A stretch of 64,000 nt of DNA from 62-47 sp044463945 (GTDB lineage Bacteria > Pseudomonadota > Alphaproteobacteria > Rhizobiales > Xanthobacteraceae): the NCBI GenBank assembly GCA_044463945.1, contig JBIQLW010000004.1, positions 62,001-126,000 on the forward strand, given 5' to 3'. Position numbers and translations under genes: made by a program. This document shows, piece after piece, positions 17,722 to 25,907 of this stretch (within the stretch, counting starts at the first letter, position 1; every line of letters starts with the position of its first letter). The notes under the pieces are model-generated. The model worked only from the letters and a program-made list of their open reading frames with translations. It was not told the DNA's origin and ran no database searches.

Positions 17722-17907
17722 TTACTTGGTGGTGTTGTCTTCGACAGTGGACCCGGCTGCATTCTTCTGGATCGAAGCAATCGCATCCTGAGCGGATTTC
17801 TTCTGCTTGTAAGCCTCGGAGCCGAACATGATTTCTCCGTTCGGGGCTTTGAAGCGGAAGCGGGTCTCACCGGCCTTGTCGGTATAGAGTTCGAACTTGT
17901 AAGCCAT
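17722..17907 (-). CDS. YegP-like DUF1508 protein
   Basis: 61 residues: the start MAYKFELYTDKAGETRFRFK and the later NGEIMFGSEAYKQKKSAQDAI are the DUF1508/UPF0339 fold, a short beta-beta-alpha unit. Many members have two copies; this one has one. Function unknown. It stands alone between two small genes. Confidence 0.9.
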   Translation of the reverse strand: MAYKFELYTDKAGETRFRFKAPNGEIMFGSEAYKQKKSAQDAIASIQKNAAGSTVEDNTTK

Positions 17908-18004
17908 GGTCTTTCCTCAGCCGTTGATGAGCAAGGCCCACAGCGTTGGCGATGAGGTTCCATGAGTCAAGAAGGTTGATGGAGCAGACGTCGCTTGTGG
18001 AAAG

Positions 18005-18253
18005 TCAGGACGAATATTCGCTCCGTCTCTTTCGGCTGATGTGTGAAAGCCCGAGAAGCGCCGCGAAATACAGGATCACGCCTGCGATGGGCATCACGTA
18101 GATCGCCGCAACAAGCTGACAGGTTCCGTCCTGGCAGGTGCCGAGAGCGCCCGCGTCAGCCAGAATCAGGCCGACGCATAAAGCAATTCCAAGGCAGATG
18201 GCTAGCAGCAGCGCGATCGAAAGCGCGCGCAGAAGCGACCGGAGCAGGTTCAT
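18005..18253 (-). CDS. Small two-helix membrane protein
   Basis: 82 residues with two transmembrane helices (about 12-34 and 47-68) separated by a loop carrying the pair CQDGTC, and a basic C-terminal tail (ISRKRRSE). No family recognised. The ATG at 18253 fits a short cytoplasmic N-terminus. Confidence 0.65.
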   Translation of the reverse strand: MNLLRSLLRALSIALLLAICLGIALCVGLILADAGALGTCQDGTCQLVAAIYVMPIAGVILYFAALLGLSHISRKRRSEYSS

Positions 18254-18329
18254 CGGCTCATGCTGAAGCGCAAAAGCGGCGGCAACATGCTCGTTCCCGG
18301 GAAGGGATCGTCATGCGCCAAACAGGGGT

Positions 18330-18358
18330 GCGGCCAGCCTTGGGGGAAGGCTGGCCGC
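18330..18358. repeat. Strong 12-bp inverted repeat
   Basis: GCGGCCAGCCTT and AAGGCTGGCCGC form a perfect hairpin with a 5-nt G loop, 61 bp after the 3' end of the cysteine peptidase gene on the minus strand. There is no T tract, so it may be an mRNA-stabilising hairpin or a weak terminator. Confidence 0.4.
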
Positions 18359-18418
18359 GCGCGATCCGGTCTTGGACGGGGAGGGGTGGGGGACGACCGG
18401 GTCGCGTAGCTCCTTAGG

Positions 18419-19033
18419 TCAGCGGGCGCTGGCGGTGGCGACCGCCGCGTTCGGTTGGCCGAGCGATACCCAGACTGTAGGGTCGCTCTGTGACTGCCGC
18501 TTGACGAAGCGGTAGCCGGTATCGGTCCAGGCGACGACGTCCTCGTTCTGGTTGTCGAGGATGAACTCGCCCTTGTTGGTCTTGACGGTCAGAACCGCGT
18601 GGCCTTCGCCCTTCTTGTCGCGGACCACCGTGATCAGCAGCGCCTCGCGCGGCCAGCCGGCATCGATCAGCATCTTGCGCTTCAACAGAACGTAGTCTTC
18701 GCAGTCGCCGTAGCCGTCGGTCGGCAGCGACCATTTCTCGACGACGCCCCAGTGCTCCATGTCGGTCATCGGCTTGATGGTGTCGTTGACCCAGCGGTTG
18801 ACGCGCAACAGATCCTTCCATGCGGTCTGCGTCATCACGATGTCGCGGGCCTGCGTCGCGCCGCCGCGGCATTCGCCGGGATTCTCAGCACAGAACTCGA
18901 CCCAGCCGATCGGTGCGCGCGCGGCGTCGCCGAGGCTTGCATATTGCACGCGGTCGCCGGCCTGCGCGGTTGTTATCGATCCCAACAGGACTGCGGCGAT
19001 CGCCAGTCCCTTCCCCTGTCCCCGTTTGAACAT
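18419..19033 (-). CDS. Transglutaminase-like cysteine peptidase (BTLCP family)
   Basis: 204 residues from ATG 19033, with a signal peptide ending in ITTAQA, so the enzyme acts in the periplasm. The catalytic triad is visible: Cys in GYGDCEDYVLLKR, His in EGHAVLTVKT, Asp in FILDNQNED. The family includes LapG, which clips adhesins under c-di-GMP control, and the next gene upstream encodes a double PilZ protein. The target is unknown, and no lapD homologue is seen nearby. Confidence 0.9.
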   Translation of the reverse strand: MFKRGQGKGLAIAAVLLGSITTAQAGDRVQYASLGDAARAPIGWVEFCAENPGECRGGATQARDIVMTQTAWKDLLRVNRWVNDTIKPMTDMEHWGVVEKWSLPTDGYGDCEDYVLLKRKMLIDAGWPREALLITVVRDKKGEGHAVLTVKTNKGEFILDNQNEDVVAWTDTGYRFVKRQSQSDPTVWVSLGQPNAAVATASAR

Positions 19034-19345
19034 TGTGGCCCCCGTTTTTCTTGTTGGGACCACTTTTCGCACAAAGGTTTTGCAGCGCGGCTAAGTCGGC
19101 GAGGCGCTATTGAGACGAATGCGCGTAAAGACTGGCGCGATATTGAATCGAATTTATCTCGAATTTTATCGATTCCGATTCGATTCAAATTTGAGGGATT
19201 AACGGCTTGAAGGGCGTGGCGACGCGGGTTTGTGCCGCGCGTGCCGGGCAGCGTTAACGAGCAGGAGCAAGTGGAATCAGGCCGCCTCCGTCATGCGAGA
19301 GGCGCTTGCGGGTGGTTTGGGAGGCGAAAGGGCGGGTTCCGCCGT
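19034..19345. other. AT-rich regulatory region upstream of the peptidase gene
   Basis: 312 bp between the PilZ and peptidase genes, both on the minus strand. A markedly AT-rich patch at about 19137-19200 contains a long inverted repeat (19143-19188). This is the best place for the peptidase promoter and an operator. No gene is seen. Confidence 0.55.
19143..19188. promoter_or_regulatory. 11-bp perfect inverted repeat, candidate operator
   Basis: TTGAATCGAAT and ATTCGATTCAA form a perfect dyad with 24 bp between the arms. The spacer holds further GAATTT and ATCGAT blocks. It lies about 110-155 bp upstream of the peptidase start. The cognate protein is unknown. Confidence 0.4.
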
Positions 19346-19960
19346 TTACCGGGCGGTGACGCTGTCTTCCAGTGTCTCGGCGTCCTGCTCGTGAATGAAT
19401 TCGAGCGCGACGCCGTCGTCGAGGTGGCGGACGACGCGAGCCTGCACCCGGCCGAGCGAAACGGCCGAACCGACCGGCGGCCGCTGCTCGGCGCCGATCG
19501 CAGCCCCCGACAGCGACAGGTCGATGATCCGGCAGGTGAGGCGCTGGCCGTCCTCCATCGTCAGGATCGCGATCGGGTTGCGCGGCACGATACGGTCGTG
19601 CCGCCGATCCTCCGGCAGGTTGAGGATGTCGCGATTGGCGAGCCAGGTGAGTTGCGCGGCGAGTTTGTCGCGCTTGCGCGGCGTCGCGCCCACCGTCATG
19701 GCGAAGCCGTTGTTGATGATGCGGGTGATCTTGCCCTCGACCCGGCCGATGTGATCGAGATAGGCGATCACCCGGTCGCCGACATTGCCGATGCCGGGCG
19801 CCAGCATCGCCAGTCCGCCGGGCGACATGTTGATGACCTGGCAGGGATACTCGCGCCGGTCCGGCAGCATGTAGCGTCCGAGCAGGTGAACCTTCACACG
19901 CTGAAAGCGCCGCCGCTCTTGAGCGGCCGGATGGACGGACTGTTTTTGCGCAAAAGCCAT
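19346..19960 (-). CDS. Protein with two PilZ domains
   Basis: 204 residues made of two PilZ domains, the c-di-GMP receptor fold. Domain 1 (about 15-105) has the binding arginines in ERRRFQRV and the NMSPGG motif in place of DxSxxG. Domain 2 (about 118-200) has EDRRHDRIV and DLSLSGAAIG. Both domains keep RxxxR-like and (N/D)xSxxG elements, so both might bind ligand. The neighbouring cysteine peptidase and PAS genes suggest control of envelope or surface properties. Confidence 0.9.
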   Translation of the reverse strand: MAFAQKQSVHPAAQERRRFQRVKVHLLGRYMLPDRREYPCQVINMSPGGLAMLAPGIGNVGDRVIAYLDHIGRVEGKITRIINNGFAMTVGATPRKRDKLAAQLTWLANRDILNLPEDRRHDRIVPRNPIAILTMEDGQRLTCRIIDLSLSGAAIGAEQRPPVGSAVSLGRVQARVVRHLDDGVALEFIHEQDAETLEDSVTAR

Positions 19961-20066
19961 ACGTCTACCGGGTGGGCCGGGGTCACGACTATGGAGAAAC
20001 CCTACGGTGCTCAGGGTTAACGCGGCGTTATCGCGGGCGCCGGCAGCCCGCGGCGGGTGAGGTTTG

Positions 20067-20624
20067 TCAGATCAGCCCTTCGTAGACCATCAGCCCGCGC
20101 GCCAGCGCCAGTTTTCTGAGAACGCGCGGGGCGAAGCGCTGCGGCGGATGTCCCATGTAGCGCCACGACGTCAGCGTCAGCTCCGTCAAGCCCTGCGCGC
20201 TGTCAGCGAACGGCACCAGCAGGCCGGTGAGGCTCACGGGCATATGGACCCGCGCCTTGAACGGCAGCAGCAGCAGTTCGAGGGGTACCCGCCGGCCCTC
20301 GGGTGTCAGGCCGTTGACGCCGGCGATAGCGGCGAGCTTCTCCTCCGTCACCGCGCCGAGGATGTCTTCAAGATCGGTGCGGCTTTCGGCCGCGAACAGG
20401 CCGGTAAATTCCTGACCCTTGAGGTCGTGGCCCAGCAGCGCGCAGACCCGGGTGCCGGCGAGGCGGAACGGGTAGCCGGGAGGCGTCTCGCAGGACAGCA
20501 CGAAGACGTCGCCGATCAGCTCGCGCACCGGACCGGGGTCGAGCTCGCAGCGCTCGGGTGCTGCGTCGCAGCCCCGCTTCTCGTCCCAGTATGCGAAGAA
20601 TTTCCGGCTTGCTGGATGCTTCAT
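20067..20624 (-). CDS. PAS_5 (DUF1457-like) domain protein
   Basis: 185-residue cytoplasmic protein. The features SRKFFAYWDEKRG, FVLSCETPPGYPFRLAGTRV and LGHDLKGQEFTGLFA match the PF07310 PAS family found mainly in alphaproteobacteria. It has no output domain and probably acts by protein contact. It is 106 bp upstream of the PilZ gene on the same strand. Confidence 0.85.
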   Translation of the reverse strand: MKHPASRKFFAYWDEKRGCDAAPERCELDPGPVRELIGDVFVLSCETPPGYPFRLAGTRVCALLGHDLKGQEFTGLFAAESRTDLEDILGAVTEEKLAAIAGVNGLTPEGRRVPLELLLLPFKARVHMPVSLTGLLVPFADSAQGLTELTLTSWRYMGHPPQRFAPRVLRKLALARGLMVYEGLI

Positions 20625-21074
20625 CGTCCGAACCTGACCCGTGGCCGGCCGCGATGGGACAGAAGTGTCCCGGCCTCACACGTCCATGGCGTCCTTTCCA
20701 TTGTCGCAGGGGAGACAATGCAGCGTCCATGCCGGATACGGATTCCTCCCGACTTTATGGCGTTAAGGTTAAGTTAAGCACGAATTTTAAGGCGCTGTTA
20801 ATCATTGCGCGTCGGTCGTCCGGCGGCCTGCGCGCCGTATGCCCCGCCGGCTACGGCGGGCAGCGTTAACCCTGGATTAAGGAATGGGTTGGGGTTTTGC
20901 CGGATCGCGGTAGTATCGGCCTGCTTCAAGACGACAGGAAACTCCGGGTCGGCAACATCGCGGGCTTCTCCAAGGGCCAGCGACGGCAGACATCGGCAGG
21001 GCGGCTCAGAACCAAAGACCGGCCGTGACGCGGGGAGGGGTGGGGAAGACCCGCATCGGCGGATCGGAACAGGG

Positions 21075-21110
21075 AAAAGGCAGGGTTTCTCAGGCCCTGC
21101 CTTTTCATTT
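21075..21110 (+). terminator. Terminator-like hairpin
   Basis: AAAAGGCAGGG and CCCTGCCTTTT form a perfect 11-bp stem with a 9-nt loop, followed by CATTT. No protein gene ends just before it on the plus strand, so it may end a small RNA. Confidence 0.5.
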
Positions 21111-21127
21111 TCGCCTCCGACTAGTTG

Positions 21128-21166
21128 ATGCTTTCCGCCTGTCGCCGCCGCGTCAGGCGGAAGCAT
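21128..21166. repeat. Long inverted repeat
   Basis: ATGCTTTCCGCCTG and CAGGCGGAAGCAT pair over 13 bp with one bulged T and a 12-nt loop. It lies between two terminator-like hairpins in a gene-poor region. Role unknown. Confidence 0.45.
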
Positions 21167-21258
21167 GAGCAAGACACGGCGAAGGGCGGGGCCGCACGCG
21201 AAATAGCTCATCTCAATTCGGCTGTGTCCTGATGGCTTCTGCATCATGACATAGAGAT

Positions 21259-21276
21259 CCCGCTCCGGCGGGTTTT
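21259..21276 (+). terminator. Short terminator-like hairpin
   Basis: CCCGC-TCCG-GCGGG is followed by TTTT. It could end transcription entering from the left and lies 13 bp from the 3' end of the converging small gene at 21289-21489. Confidence 0.45.
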
Positions 21277-21288
21277 CCCTTTGAGCTT

Positions 21289-21489
21289 TTATTCTGGCGG
21301 CTTCAGCTCTCTCGAATTCGCCCATTTTTCCAGTTCGGAATCAATCTCGGCCGTAGTGGCGCCTTCAAGTATTTCGTCTCTTTCGGAAACGGGCGACGCC
21401 CCCAGAACCAATTCTTTTGCAGCGTGTGCAAATGCCATGAGCCTGCCTCTTAGCGAAACAGCCGGCTTGGTGCGCGGACACTCGGTCAT
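21289..21489 (-). CDS. 66-residue protein, paralogue of the gene at 22466
   Basis: Small soluble protein whose C-terminus reads EIDSELEKWANSRELKPPE. The neighbouring gene at 22466-22678 ends IDRWISSLELKPPE, and both begin with a basic stretch followed by LMAFAHAAKE or LAVFAKLMRE, so the two are diverged copies. The Crp/Fnr gene lies between them. Function unknown. Confidence 0.65.
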   Translation of the reverse strand: MTECPRTKPAVSLRGRLMAFAHAAKELVLGASPVSERDEILEGATTAEIDSELEKWANSRELKPPE

Positions 21490-21691
21490 CTACTTCCTCA
21501 GGATTGGGCCAAGCGCAAAAATGCTTGGCTAACAAACTTGGAAGTTCTGGCGACGCGCGTCTGACCGGTAAGCGACTCGGCGCGACCTGTTGGTTTTGGA
21601 ACGATCGGGGTGATGATCTGTTGGCTTAGGATCAATGGGCGCCGATAATTGAGCGGTCGTGCTTTCGCCCGCAGCCAGAAAGGCGGGCACC

Positions 21692-22378
21692 ATGTTGCAA
21701 AATCTGGTCTTGTCGAAACTGAAGCCTTCCGATCGGGATCGCCTTCGGTCTGTTCTGGTGCAGCAGCAGTTGGATGTCGGCCGTTCGCTCGCAAACGTCC
21801 TTGAGCCGATTGGCCAGGTCTATTTTCCCTTGAGCGGCTTGTTGTCGTTCGTGGTGGATTTGCCCGGCGGCGGCGCCATCGAGACCGGGATGGTGGGACG
21901 CGATGGCGTATTCGGAGCCAGCCACGCGCTCGACGAACGAATCTCGCTGAACCGGGTGACCGTTCAGATGCCTGGCGAGGTTCTGTCCGTCTCCTCGGCG
22001 GATTTCACGCGATTCGTTCTCGACATGCCCGATCTTCGCAAATTCACGCTCGGCTACGAGCAGTTCTTTCTCGCGCAGGTGCAGCAGACCGCCGCGTGCA
22101 ACGCCGTTCATACGGTCCTTCAACGGATGTGCAGGTGGCTGCTCCGCATACAGCATCTGGTCGGGGACGAATTTCCGCTCACCCAGGAATTCCTGAGTCA
22201 GATGATGGGGGTGCGTCGAACCAGCGTCACGACGGTCGCCCAACAGCTCCAGGCCGCCGGCCTCATCGATTATCGACGAGGACAAATGAGAGTTAAGGAC
22301 CGGGAGGGGATCCGGTCCTGGGCATGCGAATGCGACGATGAGATATTATCGCGATACGAAGAATATAGCCGATTGTGA
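21692..22378 (+). CDS. Crp/Fnr family transcriptional regulator
   Basis: 228 residues from ATG 21692 (AAAGGCGGG upstream; GTG 21659 is an alternative). The N-terminal cyclic-nucleotide-binding-like barrel has YFPLSGLLSFVVDL and GMVGRDGVFGA; the C-terminal winged helix has TQEFLSQMMGVRRTSVTTVAQQL. FNR-type iron-sulphur cysteines are absent and the cAMP pocket is not conserved, so the signal is unknown. The MGVRR helix resembles regulators common in Rhizobiales. Confidence 0.9.
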   Translation: MLQNLVLSKLKPSDRDRLRSVLVQQQLDVGRSLANVLEPIGQVYFPLSGLLSFVVDLPGGGAIETGMVGRDGVFGASHALDERISLNRVTVQMPGEVLSVSSADFTRFVLDMPDLRKFTLGYEQFFLAQVQQTAACNAVHTVLQRMCRWLLRIQHLVGDEFPLTQEFLSQMMGVRRTSVTTVAQQLQAAGLIDYRRGQMRVKDREGIRSWACECDDEILSRYEEYSRL

Positions 22379-22440
22379 GTTTTCGGAGACCAGTTGATCC
22401 GGCGAGAGCGATAGAAGCAGGTCGCTTTCGCTGATGTCAT

Positions 22441-22467
22441 AAAGCCCTGCCGAGAAGCAGGGTCTTT
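22441..22467. terminator. Bidirectional terminator between convergent genes
   Basis: CCCTGC-CGAGAA-GCAGGG forms a 6-bp stem flanked by AAAG and TCTTT. It lies between the Crp/Fnr gene and the convergent small gene whose stop is at 22466, and could serve both. Confidence 0.6.
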
Positions 22468-22678
22468 ACCGCGACTCCCGCTCCGGCGGCTTCAATTCCA
22501 GCGAACTGATCCATCGGTCGATATTGGCCGCCCTGTCGGCTTGATCGGCCTTCGCCAGCGTGGCGGTCTTTTCGGTGCCAGGTGGCATCAGAGCGGCTCG
22601 CTCTCGCATAAGTTTGGCGAACACCGCGAGGCGGTCGGTAAGGGATTCTGCTTGTTTGAAACGCCGCCGCTTGAACAT
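22466..22678 (-). CDS. 70-residue protein, paralogue of the gene at 21289
   Basis: From ATG 22678, with AGGAG 6 bp upstream, the protein begins MFKRRRFKQAESLTDRLAVF and ends IDRWISSLELKPPERESR. It shares the C-terminal WxxSxELKPPE motif with the gene at 21289-21489. It is helical, charged and without a signal peptide. Function unknown. Confidence 0.7.
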   Translation of the reverse strand: MFKRRRFKQAESLTDRLAVFAKLMRERAALMPPGTEKTATLAKADQADRAANIDRWISSLELKPPERESR

Positions 22679-23073
22679 GGCGTGCTCCTTTCTGGAAAGG
22701 CGGGAGCGCGATTGGGCGTTCTCATCACCGATGGATACCCAGGGGTTGAGCGGTGATACTGGGGCAATGCCGGATACCCGGAAAGGTTCTGTCATTTTTC
22801 GAGCGGGAGGACGCCGGTTGACTGCGGTTGGTCAGGTTCCGCCGCGGCGGTTTGCTGCCATCTTTCCGACAAGGAACTGATACCTTGGGACTGGGATTAC
22901 TTGATCTCAGGCCCTGCCTTTTTCCTTGCCTGTGCCGTGTTCTTGCGACCGCGCGCCAGCTTGAGAGTGCAACCACAGAGCGCCCGCCCGCGTCATGGGC
23001 TTGCGCCGGCCCGCCAAGCCGCCTATTGGGGCCATTAAGTTTTTCAGGTCCTGTCCCTTTAGGCATCCCGACG
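22679..23073. other. Divergent intergenic region before the rhomboid gene
   Basis: 395 bp between the small gene and the chosen rhomboid start. An in-frame extension of the rhomboid reading frame back to 22828 exists, but its composition (many Pro, Arg and Cys) is not like the conserved protein. A half copy of CAGGCCCTGCCTTTT (about 22907-22921) matches one arm of the hairpin at 21075-21110. Promoters for both genes should be here. Confidence 0.45.
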
Positions 23074-23847
23074 TTGGACATCCGCCGCCCTCCGCGCGAA
23101 CCGATTTTGACGCTCCCGGGCGCGCTGACCGCCTATATCGGGCTGCTGGTGGCGATCCATGCCGTGCGGGCGCTATTGCCGATGGAGTGGGACTACTGGG
23201 TGCTGGAGGTCTTCAGCTTCATCCCGAAACGCTACGACAGTTCGCTCCTGGCCATTCCGATCGCCGGGGGCGAGGGTGCCAAGGTCTGGACTTTCCTCAC
23301 CTATTCGCTGCTGCACGCGGGTTTGACCCACATCGTCTTCAATATCCTGTGGCTGCTGCCGTTCGGCAGCGCGGTGGCCCGGCGGTTCGGCGCTGTACGC
23401 TTCTTCATCTTCATGGCAGTGACGGCGGCGGCGGGCGCGGCAGCACATCTGGTGACCCACGAGCACGCGCTGGCCCCGATGATCGGCGCCTCGGCCTCGG
23501 TGTCGGGGGCGATGGCGGCGGCGATCCGTTTCGCCTTCGTGCGGGGCGGGTTCCTCGGTTTCGGCCGCGGCGACGCCGACGCGGCGGCGAAAGTGCCGGC
23601 GCAACCGCTGTGGCGGGCGCTGCGCGATCCGCGCGTTCTCGGATTCCTCGCGGTGTGGTTCGGCATCAACATCGTGTTCGGCGTCGGCGCGATCGGAGTC
23701 GGGACCGAGAACGTCTCGGTGGCCTGGCAGGCGCATATCGGCGGGTTCTTCGCCGGGCTCTTGTTGTTCTCGCTGTTCGATCCCGTCCCGCGGCGCGGCG
23801 CGCGAGTCTCCGACTCATCGATATCGGACCTGTCCGATCCGGGATGA
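23074..23847 (+). CDS. Rhomboid family intramembrane serine protease
   Basis: Polytopic protease of about 257 residues that cleaves membrane helices of other proteins. The early HxxxN-type motif is HAGLTHIVFNILWLLPFG, the catalytic Ser lies in MIGASASVSGAM, and the catalytic His in VAWQAHIGGFFAG. The usual GASG reads GASAS here, which keeps the Ser. The start is set at TTG 23074 (MDIRRPPREPIL) because conserved sequence begins there; a start as early as 22828 is possible. Confidence 0.88.
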   Translation: MDIRRPPREPILTLPGALTAYIGLLVAIHAVRALLPMEWDYWVLEVFSFIPKRYDSSLLAIPIAGGEGAKVWTFLTYSLLHAGLTHIVFNILWLLPFGSAVARRFGAVRFFIFMAVTAAAGAAAHLVTHEHALAPMIGASASVSGAMAAAIRFAFVRGGFLGFGRGDADAAAKVPAQPLWRALRDPRVLGFLAVWFGINIVFGVGAIGVGTENVSVAWQAHIGGFFAGLLLFSLFDPVPRRGARVSDSSISDLSDPG

Positions 23848-24117
23848 CACCGCGGTGGCACCGCCTTACCGCGCGCCAGCCTCGCTTGCGAGAGGGAATG
23901 ATTTGATCCATCATTCCTGCGTATTCAGGCGACGTGGAGCATATGGCGTCCGGCGGCGTTGAGACTTAACCCATCGCGTGAACACCAAATTGCGTGAGCG
24001 AAGCGCGTCTGTTCGTCACAGGAGCGTGAACCGGATCGGCGCCAGCGAGTTGCCTGAAAGCAGAGAAGACGGGATCGCGTTGTCTCGTACCGCGCGATTG
24101 CTTTTTGGGAGGCGACT

Positions 24118-24546
24118 ATGACCGTGCGCGCTATTCTCGATTCCAAGGGTCATGACATCGTCAGCATCGAGCCCGACACCACGTTGTCGGACGCCATCAA
24201 GGTGCTGGCGGATCGGCGCATCGGCGCCGTGCTGGTGGTCACGAATCAGCGGATTGAGGGTATCCTGTCGGAGCGCGACATCGTGCGCGTGCTGGCAGCG
24301 CGCGGCGCCGCCGCGCTCGACGCGCCGGTGCGCGAGGTCATGACCAGCAAGGTCGTCGGCTGCCGCGACAAGGACACCGTCGCCGAGATCATGGAGCGCA
24401 TGACCTCCGGCAAGTTCCGGCACCTGCCGGTGCTGGAAGGCGAACGGCTCGTCGGCCTGATTTCCATCGGCGACGTGGTGAAGTGGCGCGTCATGGAATA
24501 CGAGCGCGAGCAGGCGGCGCTTCAGGACTACATCAAGACAGCTTGA
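24118..24546 (+). CDS. Protein with two CBS domains
   Basis: 142 residues consisting of a Bateman pair: CBS1 (about 8-65, DTTLSDAIKVLADRRIGAVLV) and CBS2 (about 78-135, DTVAEIMERMTSGKFRHLPV). These domains usually bind adenine nucleotides. Stand-alone forms like this are common in Rhizobiales; target unknown. GGGAGG lies 6 bp before the ATG. Confidence 0.93.
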   Translation: MTVRAILDSKGHDIVSIEPDTTLSDAIKVLADRRIGAVLVVTNQRIEGILSERDIVRVLAARGAAALDAPVREVMTSKVVGCRDKDTVAEIMERMTSGKFRHLPVLEGERLVGLISIGDVVKWRVMEYEREQAALQDYIKTA

Positions 24547-24592
24547 CCGGAACGCGGCCCGGCCGTTTACGCCGACGGCTGCTTGCCGGCCG

Positions 24593-25675
24593 CTACTCCT
24601 GCGGCGGCGCGATCGCCTCGCCATCGGCCGCCTGCTCGCGGCTGACCTCGGTTTCCGTTACGGCGATGGGCGGATCGGAGGCCATGGCGGCGGGCGCGAC
24701 GGTTTCAATCGCCTCCTGAATGGCCTCGATGGCGCGAGCGGCGGCGCGCGCGCCATGCGCGATGGTTTCGTCGGCGTGATGAAACTCGAACCAGCCGATG
24801 CGGGCGACGCGCGGCGCGATCAGGAGGTCGGGCGGATCGCCGGCGAGCCGCGCGCGGGTGATACGGTCCTGCATGATGTTGAAGGCGTCGATCATCACGG
24901 TCGAAATTCCGGGGCGTCCGCTGCCGCCGAAGAACTCGCGCTTCATCGTGCGCTCCGGCGAGAAGAACTTGCCGATTCCGCGGCGCTGCACCGGCGTTTC
25001 CTCCGCGACCGGCGGCGCCGGATCGGGCGCGGTGCCGTGCGAGAAGATCGTCGTGGCGTGTCCGAACACGTCGGTGGAGAGATTCGCGGCGATCACGATC
25101 TCGGCGCCGAGCGCGCGTGCCGTCGAGACCGGAACGGGGTTGACCAGCGCGCCGTCGGCCAGCCAGCGGTCGCCCACCAGAAACGGCGAGAAAATTCCCG
25201 GCAGCGCGAACGAGGCGCGCATCGCATCGACGAGGCGGCCATGGGTCAGCCAAACTTCATGGCCGGTGCGGACCTCGGTCGCCACCGACGCGAACTTGAT
25301 CGGGAGATCCTCGATCAACGTATCGCCGAGCGCGGCTTCGAGTTGCGCCGCGAGCTTGTCGCCGCCGATCAGCCCGGAGCCGTTGAGCTTGATGTCGAGA
25401 TAGCCGAAGATGTTGCGCGGTTGCAGGCCGCGCGCCCACTCCTCCAGTTCGTCGAGATGGCCGCACGCATAGGTGCCGCCGACGACGGCTCCGATCGAGG
25501 TCCCGACCACGACGTCAGGGACGATGCCGTGATCGATCAGGGTGCGCAGGATGCCGATATGGGCGAAGCCGCGCGCCGCGCCGCCGCCGAGCGCGAGCCC
25601 GACTTTCGGCCGCCGTCGTGCCGGGGCGTGACCGTTGTTGGCGCGGCTCTGGATGTTGTTTTGCGTTTTCCCCAT
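24593..25675 (-). CDS. Patatin-like phospholipase family protein
   Basis: 360 residues. The Ser-Asp dyad of patatins is visible: oxyanion loop GGGAARGFAHIG at about 30-41, nucleophile GTSIGAVVGG, and DGA in WLADGALVNPVPV. It resembles RssA/NTE-type bacterial lipases. There is a long C-terminal extension after residue 230. The ATG at 25675 is preferred over a TTG five codons upstream. Substrate is probably membrane lipid. Confidence 0.9.
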   Translation of the reverse strand: MGKTQNNIQSRANNGHAPARRRPKVGLALGGGAARGFAHIGILRTLIDHGIVPDVVVGTSIGAVVGGTYACGHLDELEEWARGLQPRNIFGYLDIKLNGSGLIGGDKLAAQLEAALGDTLIEDLPIKFASVATEVRTGHEVWLTHGRLVDAMRASFALPGIFSPFLVGDRWLADGALVNPVPVSTARALGAEIVIAANLSTDVFGHATTIFSHGTAPDPAPPVAEETPVQRRGIGKFFSPERTMKREFFGGSGRPGISTVMIDAFNIMQDRITRARLAGDPPDLLIAPRVARIGWFEFHHADETIAHGARAAARAIEAIQEAIETVAPAAMASDPPIAVTETEVSREQAADGEAIAPPQE

Positions 25676-25907
25676 CAGGCTTTCAAGCAAATCAGGCTCT
25701 CCAAATCAGGCCGGTTGATGTCGCGCGGGCTCAACCTCTGGTTTGGATAGTCCGGTTGGAGCGGAAATTCCAGCAATCACGCCGGGAGCCTCCATTGCGT
25801 AGAGGGTGGCGTTGCCATTGCGGCCGGCCCGAAAGACGCACCGTTCGCTTGCCGCCGCAGGCGGTCTGGAGGCTTGAATTCGCCGCGTTTTAAGTCAAGA
25901 AACCAGC

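Larger units (their letters stand above)
20625..21288. other. 664-bp region without a convincing protein gene
   Basis: The stretch holds an AT-rich segment with repeated GTTAA (about 20760-20800), a terminator-like hairpin at 21075-21110, a 13-bp inverted repeat at 21128-21166 and a second terminator-like hairpin at 21259-21276. Open frames are low-complexity and lack ribosome binding sites. A small RNA ending at 21110 or 21276 is possible but not shown. Confidence 0.5.

Noticed and set aside
20805..21128. 107-codon frame in the gene-poor region
   Set aside because: Runs through a terminator-like hairpin and has low-complexity composition.
22995..23906. 303-codon frame overlapping the rhomboid gene
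   Set aside because: Out-of-frame shadow; the rhomboid catalytic motifs lie in the other frame.
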